A program made the position numbers and the translations under genes. From Treponema sp. UBA4377 (GTDB lineage: Bacteria; Spirochaetota; Spirochaetia; Treponematales; Treponemataceae), in assembly GCA_002391235.1 (NCBI GenBank), contig DGRX01000030.1, forward strand, positions 78,999 through 142,998: a DNA stretch of 64,000 nucleotides. The letters run 5' to 3'. The notes under the pieces were generated by a model. It was not told where the DNA came from. It was given only the letters and a program-made list of their open reading frames with translations, and made no database searches. Below are positions 34,050 through 45,870 of this stretch, piece after piece (position 1 is the stretch's first letter; each line of letters starts with the position of its first letter).

Positions 34050-34066
34050 CGGCGCGGCGGGCATAG

Positions 34067-34843
34067 ATGGCCAAAAACATTCTTCTTACGATTTCATACG
34101 ACGGAACGGATTTTTGCGGCTGGCAGCGGCAGGACGAACAAAGAAGCGTCCAGGGCGACCTTGAAAGCGCCTTGGAAAAGCTTTTTGGCCAAAAAATCAA
34201 TTTGCAAGGTTCCGGCCGCACCGATTCAGGCGTGCACGCTAAAGCGCAAGCTGCGAATTTTTTGTGCCCCGTAGATTCAATTCCCGACCAAAACATTCCA
34301 AAGGCTTTGAACAATTTTTTGCCGCGCGACGTTAGGGTCAACGAGGCGCGCGCCGTTGGCCAAGACTTTTCGGCCCGCTTTAGCGCGACAAGCCGCGTCT
34401 ACCGATACTTTGTTTTGCCCAAGCAAATTCCCTGCGCGGCCTCCAGCCGTTACGTTTGGCAAATAAACCACATTCCCGACATCAAAAACCTAAACGGGAT
34501 GGCAGAATTTTTGCGCGGGGAATTGGATTGCAAGACATTCGCCGGCGCGGGCGACGCAAGCCTTTCGACAAAGCGCTATTTGGAAAACGCTTTTTTCTTT
34601 GAGGAAGAGGATTCCTTTGGACAAAAAAAGCTTGTCTTTGAAATCGAAGCCAACGCCTTTTTGTACAGAATGGTTCGCTCGATTGCAGGAACATTGATCG
34701 ACTTGGACAAAAACGGAAAAGGCCCCGCGGACTTTAAGGAAATTCTCGCCGCGCGCAAAAGAGAAATGGCCGGGCCAACAGCTCCGCCCGACGGCCTGTT
34801 TTTGTGGCAAGTTAAATTTGACGGAATAAGGCGGCACGCCTAA
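34067..34843 (+). CDS. truA: tRNA pseudouridine synthase A
   Basis: A 258-residue protein with the catalytic Asp motif GSGRTDSGVHA, SYDGTDFCGWQRQ at the start and AFLYRMVRSIAGTL near the end. It makes pseudouridine at positions 38-40 of tRNA anticodon stems. Convergent with priA. Confidence 0.95.
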   Translation: MAKNILLTISYDGTDFCGWQRQDEQRSVQGDLESALEKLFGQKINLQGSGRTDSGVHAKAQAANFLCPVDSIPDQNIPKALNNFLPRDVRVNEARAVGQDFSARFSATSRVYRYFVLPKQIPCAASSRYVWQINHIPDIKNLNGMAEFLRGELDCKTFAGAGDASLSTKRYLENAFFFEEEDSFGQKKLVFEIEANAFLYRMVRSIAGTLIDLDKNGKGPADFKEILAARKREMAGPTAPPDGLFLWQVKFDGIRRHA

Positions 34844-34864
34844 TAGCGGACTGCATTCAAAGCG

Positions 34865-36952
34865 CTACAACAAGTTCACTGGGTCAACGTCGACTTCGAT
34901 GTAAACGCCTTCCTTTGCCCTATAACCGTAAATCAAGGCCGCCGCGACTTTTTGAAGCAAAGCGACCGACGGGCCTCTGAGCAAGATTTGATTCCTGTAA
35001 TTTGAATTGATTTTGGAAAGCGGACATTCGCTTGGGCCAAGGATTTCTGTTTCTTTGGAGTATGAAAGCCGCTTTGCCTTTATCGCGTCCAATTCCGCCG
35101 ACAAAATTTTATAGGCGTCGGCAGCGAACGCCTCCGAGTCTTTTTGAGCCATGCTTCTAAAGACCAAGCGCAAAAGCCTTGAATACGGAGGAAAGTTCAA
35201 AAGCTTTCTCGAAGACAACTCGTCCTCATAAAATTCCTTGGAGCGGGAATGGCAGGCGCAGTAAATCGCGGTATTTGCCGGAGAATATGTTTGCACCAAA
35301 ACCTTTCCGTCAGGAAAAAACCTTCCGGCGCGTCCGGCCACTTGCGTTATAAGGCTAAAAGTTTTTTCCGCCGCCCTAAAGTCTGGCAAATGCAGCGAAG
35401 TGTCGGCCAAAATCACGCCGACCAATTTTAAGGATGGAAAGTTAAGGCCTTTTGCTATCATTTGCGTTCCAAGCAAAATGTCGTAGCCGCCTTTTTTAAA
35501 GGCTGCGATTTTTTCCTCAAGCTCCCCTTTTTTGCTTACAGCGTCTGTGTCAAGGCGAATCGTTCTTGCGTTTGGAAACTTTGACTTGACTTCGCTTTCT
35601 ATGAATTCCGTTCCAAAGCCGGAATAGCCAATGTCAACCGAACCGCATTGCGGGCAAACTCTAAAAGGCTCTATTGAGTAAGAGCAATAATGGCAAACCA
35701 AACGGTTTTGGGCCTTGTGGTAAGTCATCGGAACGGAACAATTCTTGCACTTTACTTCGTATCCGCACGAGTTGCACCTATAAAGATGGTTAAAGCCGCG
35801 TCGGTTCAAAAACAATATAACCTGCCGTTTTTCCCTTAAGGTTTTTCTTATTTCATCTTCCAGCGGAACGGAAATCGCGCCGTTCATTTTTTCGCGGCTC
35901 AAATCAACCGCGGCGATAATAGGCATTTTTCCGCCCGAAAGCCTTTTTGTAAGCCGGTGGCATAAAAACCGCTTTTCTTCTATCGCTTTCCACGCCTCGA
36001 CGCTTGGAGTCGCGCTTCCCATGACAAGCGGAATCTTTAATCTTGAAGCGCGGCGCATGGCCACTTGACGCGCGTGGTAGCGGGGAGAGTTTCCCGACTT
36101 GTATGAAGAGTCGTGCTCCTCGTCGATGATGATCAAGCCCAAGTCCGGTATCGGAGCGAAAACAGCGCTGCGGGCGCCGACAACAACGCGCGCCTCTTTG
36201 TTTATGATTCGTTTCCATTCCGTGAGTTTTTGGGCGGGCGTTAAAAGCGAATGAATTATCGCGGCGGTGTTTCCAAAGCGGCGGGTCACCGCGCCTGCGA
36301 CTTGCGGCGTAAGGCCTATTTCCGGCACCAAATACAAAACGCCTTGGCCTTTTTGCAAAACCTTTTCAGCCGCGCTCAAAAAAACTTCTGTCTTTCCGCT
36401 TCCCGTTCCGCCGTAAAGGTAATGGTAAAAAGTCCCGCCGCGGCCGCTTTCGACAGTTATCGCTTCAACGGCTTTTGCCTGCTCGTCAGAAAGCTCATTT
36501 TTTCCTTCAAAAGAATCCGCGTCAAGCGAAGAAAAACCGCCAATGTCTCCCCCTCGCTTTCCGCCGGGAATCATCGAGCACAAAGCCTCTCCTATAGGGC
36601 ACAAATAAAAGCTTGAAATCCAAAAGCCCAAGTCCAAAAGCTCTTTGTTCAAAAGAGGGGTCTCGTCAAGAACCCTCAATATTTTTCGGATTTTTTTTGG
36701 ATCAAACGAAAGGTCTTTGGGAAGCTCGTCAAACATCGCGGTTATGATTCCGGTCGTTTTTTTGTTGCCGAACATCACTTCGGCGCGCGAGCCGACTTTC
36801 GCCTCATAGGAATCCACTTTTCGCGCGCGCTTTAATGGAATCAATTCTTTTTGCTCTTTTTCTTCTTGCGCGACCCGCTTTCCAGCCTCCACATTGGCAT
36901 AAGTGAAGGTTTGGTTTGCGGGAACGTTCAAGGCGATTTGCAAATATTTCAT
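34865..36952 (-). CDS. priA: Primosomal protein N' (replication restart helicase)
   Basis: A 695-residue protein. A 3'-DNA-binding domain is at the N-terminus. Helicase motifs are YGGTGSGKTEVFL, IDEEHDSSYK, GSATPS and QMIAKGLNFP. A cysteine-rich zinc region is inserted between the lobes (CNSCGYEVKCKNC, CHYCSY, CPQCGS). It loads the replisome at stalled forks. It overlaps the UDG gene by 4 bp, a repair-themed pair. Confidence 0.96.
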   Translation of the reverse strand: MKYLQIALNVPANQTFTYANVEAGKRVAQEEKEQKELIPLKRARKVDSYEAKVGSRAEVMFGNKKTTGIITAMFDELPKDLSFDPKKIRKILRVLDETPLLNKELLDLGFWISSFYLCPIGEALCSMIPGGKRGGDIGGFSSLDADSFEGKNELSDEQAKAVEAITVESGRGGTFYHYLYGGTGSGKTEVFLSAAEKVLQKGQGVLYLVPEIGLTPQVAGAVTRRFGNTAAIIHSLLTPAQKLTEWKRIINKEARVVVGARSAVFAPIPDLGLIIIDEEHDSSYKSGNSPRYHARQVAMRRASRLKIPLVMGSATPSVEAWKAIEEKRFLCHRLTKRLSGGKMPIIAAVDLSREKMNGAISVPLEDEIRKTLREKRQVILFLNRRGFNHLYRCNSCGYEVKCKNCSVPMTYHKAQNRLVCHYCSYSIEPFRVCPQCGSVDIGYSGFGTEFIESEVKSKFPNARTIRLDTDAVSKKGELEEKIAAFKKGGYDILLGTQMIAKGLNFPSLKLVGVILADTSLHLPDFRAAEKTFSLITQVAGRAGRFFPDGKVLVQTYSPANTAIYCACHSRSKEFYEDELSSRKLLNFPPYSRLLRLVFRSMAQKDSEAFAADAYKILSAELDAIKAKRLSYSKETEILGPSECPLSKINSNYRNQILLRGPSVALLQKVAAALIYGYRAKEGVYIEVDVDPVNLL

Positions 36953-37743
36953 TTATCGTAGTCCGGACAAATCTCGAGCAATTTATTCTTGAATATTTTC
37001 AGGTCTTCCCAAGCGGGCCGCTTTAGGCTTTCGTCCCTAAGAAGCGCGCTGGGATGAAAGGTGGCCATAAAGGGAATGCCGTTAAAGTCAACGATTTGGC
37101 CGCGCATCTTGTTGATGCCAATCGAAGTGTCCAATAAATTTTGCAAGGCAACGCGGCCCATCGCCAAAATCATCTTGGGCTTAAGGACATGGATTTGCGC
37201 GTCCAAAAACGATCGGCATGCCTGGCTTTCTTGCGGCGCGGGATCGCGGTTCATCGGCGGCCGGCATTTTACGATATTGGCGATATAGCAGTTTTTGTCC
37301 CGGCTAAGATTTATCGCGGCAAGCATTTTGTCCAAGAGCTGGCCGGCCTTTCCGACAAAGGGGCGACCCTGCTCGTCTTCTTCCGCGCCGGGTCCTTCGC
37401 CGACGACAAGAACCAATGGCTGCGGAACGCCTTCTCCTGGAACGACATTCTTTCTTGTTTGCGAAAGCGGACAGCGCGCGCAAGCCGCGATTTTTTGGTT
37501 GACCGAATCAATTGACGCGCCGCCGCTTGAAAGAACAGAAGCCGCGGAATTTTGGCTTTGCGGCGGAGCTGATTCAACTTGCGGCGGAGCGATGGTTTCT
37601 TGCTCCGCGCAAGGAGCGTTTTCCGCTTCAATGTCGTCAACAAAAGCCGGCGGGGCGGTAAATTCTTGCGCGGTGTAGCCAAGAATAGCGCCCGAAGTTT
37701 TTTTTAAGACATCGTAAAGCCGCTCTTTTTCCGCCGCTTTCAT
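36949..37743 (-). CDS. Uracil-DNA glycosylase, family 4 (iron-sulfur type)
   Basis: A 264-residue protein. The first about 75 residues are a Pro/Ala/Gln-rich linker. The glycosylase domain has CARCPLSQTRKNVVPGEG, the active-site motif GEGPGAEEDEQGRPFVGKAG, NIVKCRPP, ACRSF (the four cysteines of the 4Fe-4S cluster) and TFHPSALLRD. It removes uracil from DNA. Confidence 0.92.
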   Translation of the reverse strand: MKAAEKERLYDVLKKTSGAILGYTAQEFTAPPAFVDDIEAENAPCAEQETIAPPQVESAPPQSQNSAASVLSSGGASIDSVNQKIAACARCPLSQTRKNVVPGEGVPQPLVLVVGEGPGAEEDEQGRPFVGKAGQLLDKMLAAINLSRDKNCYIANIVKCRPPMNRDPAPQESQACRSFLDAQIHVLKPKMILAMGRVALQNLLDTSIGINKMRGQIVDFNGIPFMATFHPSALLRDESLKRPAWEDLKIFKNKLLEICPDYDK

Positions 37744-38126
37744 TGGTCCGCTCCTAGCAAGGCGGCCGCTTTCGCCGCCTTTAATTTATTTGAATAGACC
37801 GTCAAAACCGACGCGGGAAGCCAACCGTCATCAAAACGATACCAAATCTCGCCGCCGTCATCTTCGCTGGCCATGGCGCTGGCTAAAATCGGAAAAATTT
37901 CTCCTTGCTTGCAATAGTCGACAGCCTCCGCGTTCCAAGCAAGTTCTTTTCTAAAAGCGGCGTAAGGCTCAACGACAACAGCCCAACTCACGTCAGGAGC
38001 GAGAGCCAACGGGTCGGATGTGTCTAGCGCGATCATATCCCGGTCATTTTTTTTGCATGCCGAAAAAAGAAGCGGCAATAAAGAGACAAAAAGAATCGCG
38101 CGAAAGATTTTTTTAACGGGCCTCAT
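37740..38126 (-). CDS. Small lipoprotein with SH3-like C-terminus
   Basis: A 128-residue protein with lipobox LFSAC near residue 23. The mature part ends in a compact beta pattern (EIWYRFDDGWLPASVLTVYSN), compatible with a bacterial SH3-like fold. ATG at 38126 is preferred to TTG at 38138. It overlaps the Nudix gene by 14 bp and the UDG gene by 4 bp. Function unknown. Confidence 0.7.
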   Translation of the reverse strand: MRPVKKIFRAILFVSLLPLLFSACKKNDRDMIALDTSDPLALAPDVSWAVVVEPYAAFRKELAWNAEAVDYCKQGEIFPILASAMASEDDGGEIWYRFDDGWLPASVLTVYSNKLKAAKAAALLGADQ

Positions 38127-38544
38127 AATTGTTCTCAATGTATTTTTTTACGCTTGGCAATATCTTTAAATCCGAATCTACAAAATTATCAGTGGGAATA
38201 TTGTCAAAGTCAACCCACTTGCATTCAGTATGCTCTGTCAAAGTGAAAGGCTTTTCCAAGCCGTCATTGCTAAAAAAGACCTCGTAAGCGCGCAAGTCAG
38301 ACGTCTTTCCTTTATGCTCAAATTGCGTTGAGGCGATTCGCTCGCCGACCAAAACATTTTCGCCAAACTCTTCCAACATTTCTCGGACAATCGCATCGCG
38401 GTCGCTTTCGTTGCCATCAACCTTTCCGCCCGGCAATTCCCAACGGCCTCCCATGTCGCCGACTTGAGCGCGGCGGGCGATTAGAATTTTGTTTTGAGTT
38501 TCCGGACTTTTTCCAAGTATGACGCAAGCGACGGAACTTTTCAT
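38113..38544 (-). CDS. Nudix hydrolase (MutT-like)
   Basis: A 143-residue protein with a full Nudix box, GKVDGNESDRD... ending REMLEEFGE (about residues 38-60). GRWELPGG precedes it. CKWVDFDNIPTD near the end resembles MutT-type 8-oxo-dGTP or CTP pyrophosphohydrolases. The substrate cannot be fixed from sequence. Confidence 0.9.
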   Translation of the reverse strand: MKSSVACVILGKSPETQNKILIARRAQVGDMGGRWELPGGKVDGNESDRDAIVREMLEEFGENVLVGERIASTQFEHKGKTSDLRAYEVFFSNDGLEKPFTLTEHTECKWVDFDNIPTDNFVDSDLKILPSVKKYIENNYEAR

Positions 38545-39002
38545 AAAAGCGGAACCCCAGGCAAAACAAAATGAATTACGCCGATAAACAGAGTTCCTAT
38601 TCCAATGTAAAGCTTGTTTTCTGACAAAATGTTTCCAACCGTTTCAGGAAGAACGAAGCTGTCGCTTTTTTCCTCAAAATATTCCATAAGGACGCAGGCT
38701 CCGGCTAAAAGGCACGCAAAAGACGGCAACAAGTCGCCAAACACAGACATTCCGCTGAACGGAACAAAGAAAATGACAATGCCTGTCACAAAGCAAAGCG
38801 CTCCGCAGACCAGCCTAAAAAGCGAATTCGAAAAAAGCGACTCGCCCGCAATCCCCTCTTGAATTTTTTCAAAAGCGGGAATGGATTTCTTTTCCGCCGC
38901 TTCTTCAAAGGAATCGTCGCTAAAACCTTCACCTTGAGAATAAATCAAAATCAAGCCGCACAAAACGCTCAACAAAACTGACAAGCAATAAAACTGGGCC
39001 AT
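38541..39002 (-). CDS. Small integral membrane protein, unknown function
   Basis: A 153-residue protein with four predicted membrane segments: residues 5-22, about 62-80, 88-107 and 130-150. A charged cytosolic loop (about 25-55) follows the first. It overlaps the Nudix gene by 4 bp. No family recognised. Confidence 0.65.
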   Translation of the reverse strand: MAQFYCLSVLLSVLCGLILIYSQGEGFSDDSFEEAAEKKSIPAFEKIQEGIAGESLFSNSLFRLVCGALCFVTGIVIFFVPFSGMSVFGDLLPSFACLLAGACVLMEYFEEKSDSFVLPETVGNILSENKLYIGIGTLFIGVIHFVLPGVPLL

Positions 39003-39020
39003 ACAAAACCTGCCTTTTTT

Positions 39021-39623
39021 TTATTCGCGCCGCGAGACTTTTGAGGTCAAATCAACTTTTTGGCCCAAAATCTCAACGGCAGCGTCTACTTTTATTATAT
39101 CATAATCCGAACTGTTTGTCCTTATAAAAAAAGCATTTTTTTCTATTTCCGCCGACTTTTGAATTTTATCCAAAGTTTGTCCGTCAACGTCCACAAAGGA
39201 AAAAACGGCGGAGGCTTTTTCATTGTCCTTAATGTATTGGTCAATCGCAAAATTCTTGTCAGCCAAGCTTTTCTTTAGCGGATGGATTTTTATCTGCGCA
39301 TATACGCTTTCATCGTATTTAAAGGCGCTTAGCTCAAGCTCAAAGCCGGAAGCGGTCGCGATGTTGGGCCTGTTTCCAAACACTTTAACGATTAGAAGAA
39401 CGGCAAAACAAAGCGCTACTGTAAAAAGCATAAAGCGGTTGAACTTTGTCGAGACCAAAACCTTAAAAAGGCCCTTTGTTGGGGTTAGCCTTCCGGCATA
39501 ATAGTCTTGAACGATTTTCGGCGCGTTTTTTATTCTTTCTTGGCGGTTGTATCTAAAGACAAGATTTTCATCCGCGTCTTGTTCGGGATTTCTGCTTTCC
39601 GGAATGTTGTCGTAAAAGGCCAT
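39021..39623 (-). CDS. Single-pass membrane protein, unknown function
   Basis: A 200-residue protein with about 65 polar N-terminal residues, one membrane segment (FMLFTVALCFAVLLIVKVFG, near residues 69-88) and an extracytoplasmic beta-rich domain. ATG at 39623 (MAFYDNIP) follows a GGGAAGGGAG ribosome site. Conserved position upstream of small envelope genes suggests an envelope role; nothing more specific can be said. Confidence 0.68.
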   Translation of the reverse strand: MAFYDNIPESRNPEQDADENLVFRYNRQERIKNAPKIVQDYYAGRLTPTKGLFKVLVSTKFNRFMLFTVALCFAVLLIVKVFGNRPNIATASGFELELSAFKYDESVYAQIKIHPLKKSLADKNFAIDQYIKDNEKASAVFSFVDVDGQTLDKIQKSAEIEKNAFFIRTNSSDYDIIKVDAAVEILGQKVDLTSKVSRRE

Positions 39624-39641
39624 TCTCCCTTCCCCCAAGAA

Positions 39642-40851
39642 TTATTGGTCAACCAAAGCGTCGGTTCTCCACCAAACGACCTTCGCCTTGTCGCGTTCCG
39701 CCAATAGCGCGCTGACAATGCCCGTTTCGCTCAAAGAATAAGAACTGTAGACAACGCTTGGCGCGTCAAAATTCAAAAGGCGCTTTATCACCTTGCCAGA
39801 CTCTAAGTCCATCATTTGAACCATGCAGCCGGACTCAAGCGCGATTGTAAAGAAAATCCAGCCGTTTTTTGTGGCGCCTACCATATCGTACGGCAGCTTG
39901 TAGACTTGCTTTGAAAAGCCGTCGGAGACAGTCTCTTCGTAAGGGGGAATCTCGCGGCCTTCTCCAAAAGCTCCGCTCTTTATGTCATAAGGAAACACGA
40001 CGCTTATCGGGTCCGAAAGTCCGTTTTGAACTTTGCTTGAAACGTCGATCGAGGTTTCGTAGTAGTCAGCCTTTACAAACAAGCGGTTGGAGGCCGGATC
40101 GGGAATGACGTTTTCGATTTCTGAATACCGTGTGACGCCCATCTTGGCCTCTCCGTATTCAGGCGCGTCGGAATACTTTATCAAAGTCTCCGACAAAGGA
40201 AAGCCTTGCGGATTGTATCTAAAAATCTGGAAGCCCTCGTTTACGACGCAGACTACGACAAGGCAGTCGTCCTGGGTCACGTAGATGTTCCTGATAAACG
40301 GAAATGGAGTTCCGCCCACACCCTGCTGGCCAATGTAGTCGACAAAAGAATTTGAGTTAAAGCGCAAGACAACTTGCAAGAGAATCTTGTTGTCGCCGGT
40401 CTCCTGCCTTTCTTTGGGAAGCGTTTCGGCGACGTAAATGTACTTGCTTGAGTCCAAGGCCAAAAGCGACGGCGCGTTAAAAGGATAGTCAACTGTTTTT
40501 CTTGTGCTTACATTCTTGGAAGAAGCCGCTTGCCTTGAATCGGAGCTGTCAAAAAGCGGCGTCGGATTTGTTTCCGGATTGTGGTAAAGGGTCAGCAAGT
40601 CGCCGTAAGAGTTGAGCTCCAAAATCTTTTGCGACTCTCCGTTGGAAACGTAGAAAAAACCGTCGCGCATGGCTATCGCCGTGTTGACCGCGCCGGTCGC
40701 GTTAAGGCCGCCGGCCAGGTTCAACTGCTCCTCAAAGGAACCATACTTAAGCGAAAACAATTCCTGTCTTTTTACGCTAGCCACGCTTCCATTTTTTTTG
40801 CAAGAAAAAAAGCAAACAGAAAAAAAAGCCAAAAGCGAAGCCGCAAAAAGC

Positions 40852-40859
<8 letters not shown>
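39642..40859 (-). CDS. Beta-propeller-like lipoprotein
   Basis: A 405-residue protein with lipobox CFFSC near residue 20. The mature part has repeated propeller-blade wording (AIAMRDGFFYVSNGESQKILELNSY, PSLLALDSSKYIYVAE, TQDDCLVVVCVVNEGFQIF). ATG at 40859 overlaps the secA end by 8 bp; an in-frame ATG at 40868 is possible. Probably periplasmic-facing, function unknown. Confidence 0.72.
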
Positions 40860-43650
<2,791 letters not shown>

Positions 43651-43688
43651 AATTGAATTATTCTATCATAGACCGCGCTTTTGTTCAA

Positions 43689-45431
43689 CTAGCGCAAGAA
43701 ACCGATGCGGCCCTTGGGCCAAAAGCGGAATTCGGTTGTGCCCAAAATTTTGTCTTGGCTTACGAATTGCGGCTCCATATTGGTGTAGTAGTAGACCGAA
43801 TATTCGTCATAAGGCGTAAGCGGCTCCATGCGTTCCTCATAACTGTGCCTCATGTCCAGGGAATTGAAGCGGTTGTCGCCCATCATAAAGTAGCAGCCGT
43901 CGGGAATGTAGCTTGGAGAGCCGTCCGCCTGGTTGGCTGGGAAAACCGGCATGTTTCTTCTGTCCAAATAATTTATGTAGCTTTGCAAAAGCTGGGCGCG
44001 GTCCCAAAGGCCCCTGATCTCCGCGTCGTCAACAAGGCTTGAATACGGAAGTCCGCTTTGGATTAGCTGGGCGTTCCTCAAAACGAATTTTCCGACGCAA
44101 AGCTTTAGCATAAGGTTCAGCCTAAAGTTTGAGTCCGAATACAAGTCGCCGCCGTAAAGGCCGTCCTTAACTTGAGGCGCGGCAGTTTTTGTCCAGTCCG
44201 TCATAAAGGCGTGGAACCATTCAACGCCGTCCTGCCCCGCCGCCAGCAGTTTTGTCGTCAAAGAATAGTTGTCGCGGAGCAAGTTGTACTCAAAAAGCTC
44301 GCTGTCCGAAAGCAAGTCTTTTTTGGCCTTGCCCAGCTTGTCGCCGCGAGCCAAGCGCCAAAAGTCCCAGGCCAGGCGTTCGCATTCTTTTTGGACGGCG
44401 CTTATGTCCATCGAGTCGCGCTCTTTTTCAAGGGCCAGCATTTCTTCGTAGCCTTCTTGGCTTATCGGGAACTCTTGGATAAGGCGCTTTAGCTCAGGGC
44501 TTTTTTCGTTAAGGTTGTAGTTGGCCCATTTTGAGTCCTCTTGAACCGGAGAAAAGCGCGGCGAATCCTTTGTCCTGGAATAAAGGATTCCGTTCACCAT
44601 CATAAGCTGCTCGCCCGGAAGGCCAACCAAGCGCTTTACCAAGGGGTCGGCCTTGACTTGTCCGTTTTTGTCGACGTTCAAATTCACCGTGGTGAACGTA
44701 AGCATGTAAACAAGTTCGGACACAACAGACTTGACTTCTTCCTTTCTTCCGCCTGCGTAATGGGGATTTCGGAACACGACTATGTCGCCCCTCTTGTATT
44801 TTTTGAATGTCGGAAGACCGACCTTTGTCAGGGGGAACCTTGGCCCGCTTGTGATTTTTGAAACCATCAAGCGGTCGCGGATCAAAAGCTCCGACACCAT
44901 CGATTCCGACGGAATCTTGTAAAACTGAAAGAAGAAAATCTGGAAAAGCAAAACCATAAAGACCGCCTGCACCAAGGCGTCGGCCCAATCCAAAATCTCA
45001 AAGGCCAGCCAAGAGCCGCCCTTGCGCTTTTTGGGCTTGGAAAATTCCAGCCAGTCCGGCGCGATTTTCTTTAGCCGCTTGTCGGAAACCAGGCGCAAGG
45101 CCGCCAAAGAAAAGGCGAAGGCCAAGAGCCAAAAGCAAACTGAAACCACGTCAAAAGCGAACGACGTTCCGCTCTCCCCTGAACGGCGGATGATGAAAGA
45201 GACCAAGTGCGCGAACGGCTGGTACTGCAAAAGCTTTTTCGCCGCGTTGAAGTTGCCGCGCGAGGCGTTTTTTAAAAGGCCAAAATAAATTTGGTGAAAG
45301 AGAAGCGCGTTAAAAGCAAGAGCGATCGGAAAGGCAAAGGCCGCGACGTCAAGTCCAAAATAAATGTTAGCGACTGAAAAAAGCGCGGCGAAAATCGCGT
45401 CAAGCAAAAAAAATGTTTTTAAAAGCTTCAT
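43689..45431 (-). CDS. lepB: Signal peptidase I, unusually large
   Basis: A 580-residue protein, about twice the usual size. About three to four membrane segments occupy the first 130 residues and another precedes the catalytic part. The nucleophile is Ser177 in KIPSESMVSELL, the general base Lys266 in VKRLVGLPGE, and box E is GDNRFNSLDMRH near the C-terminus. Between the Lys region and box E lies an insertion of over 200 mostly helical residues. It cleaves signal peptides of exported proteins. No Shine-Dalgarno precedes the ATG, and the predicted transcription start is 1-3 nt upstream. Confidence 0.92.
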   Translation of the reverse strand: MKLLKTFFLLDAIFAALFSVANIYFGLDVAAFAFPIALAFNALLFHQIYFGLLKNASRGNFNAAKKLLQYQPFAHLVSFIIRRSGESGTSFAFDVVSVCFWLLAFAFSLAALRLVSDKRLKKIAPDWLEFSKPKKRKGGSWLAFEILDWADALVQAVFMVLLFQIFFFQFYKIPSESMVSELLIRDRLMVSKITSGPRFPLTKVGLPTFKKYKRGDIVVFRNPHYAGGRKEEVKSVVSELVYMLTFTTVNLNVDKNGQVKADPLVKRLVGLPGEQLMMVNGILYSRTKDSPRFSPVQEDSKWANYNLNEKSPELKRLIQEFPISQEGYEEMLALEKERDSMDISAVQKECERLAWDFWRLARGDKLGKAKKDLLSDSELFEYNLLRDNYSLTTKLLAAGQDGVEWFHAFMTDWTKTAAPQVKDGLYGGDLYSDSNFRLNLMLKLCVGKFVLRNAQLIQSGLPYSSLVDDAEIRGLWDRAQLLQSYINYLDRRNMPVFPANQADGSPSYIPDGCYFMMGDNRFNSLDMRHSYEERMEPLTPYDEYSVYYYTNMEPQFVSQDKILGTTEFRFWPKGRIGFLR

Positions 45432-45439
45432 GGCAAAAT

Positions 45440-45468
45440 ACTATAGCAGAAAAAAGAATTTCAGTCTA
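45440..45468 (-). promoter_or_regulatory. Promoter of lepB, interlocked with the HPt promoter
   Basis: TAGACT (45463-45468), 17 bp, TATAGT (45440-45445) on the minus strand. Eight nt separate the -10 from the ATG. Confidence 0.6.
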
Positions 45469-45472
45469 TAAT
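45444..45472 (+). promoter_or_regulatory. Promoter of the HPt gene, interlocked with the lepB promoter
   Basis: TATAAT -10 (45467-45472) ends 6 nt before the ATG at 45479. The -35 position (45444-45449) reads TAGCAG and is weak. Its -10 shares bases with the lepB -35 and its -35 with the lepB -10. Confidence 0.55.
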
Positions 45473-45478
45473 GCAATC

Positions 45479-45847
45479 ATGGCGGAATACCTAGACACAA
45501 AAGAAGGGCTGTCGTTTTTGGACGGCGACAAAGAATTGTATAAAATGCTGCTTGACGCTTATGCAAACGAAAGCAAGTTTGACCCAAACGCGCTAAAGGA
45601 CTTTATTAAAAAGAAGGAATTTGAGGCGGCGGCGAAAATCGTCCACAAGACAAAGGGCGCCTCCTACCAAATCGGCGCGGCAAAATTGGGCTGCAAGGCG
45701 CAAGCGCTTGAAGACATCTTGCGCTCAAAGGTCCAGCCCGACGCAAGCCAAAGAAGTCCGCAAGAGATGGCCGCCCTTGTCCAAGACTTTTGCGACGCTT
45801 ACCAAAAATGCCTTGAAGAAGCAGAAGCCGCCGCAAGCGAACTGTAA
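45479..45847 (+). CDS. Histidine phosphotransfer (HPt) domain protein
   Basis: A 122-residue all-helical protein with KIVHKTKGASYQIGA near residue 55, the HPt signature with the phosphoaccepting His. It would pass phosphoryl groups between hybrid kinases and response regulators; none of its partners is in the window. ATG at 45479 is preferred to an upstream frame start inside lepB. No Shine-Dalgarno; probably leaderless. Confidence 0.85.
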   Translation: MAEYLDTKEGLSFLDGDKELYKMLLDAYANESKFDPNALKDFIKKKEFEAAAKIVHKTKGASYQIGAAKLGCKAQALEDILRSKVQPDASQRSPQEMAALVQDFCDAYQKCLEEAEAAASEL

Positions 45848-45870
45848 GGAAGTTCAAGAAGCGCCGCCTG

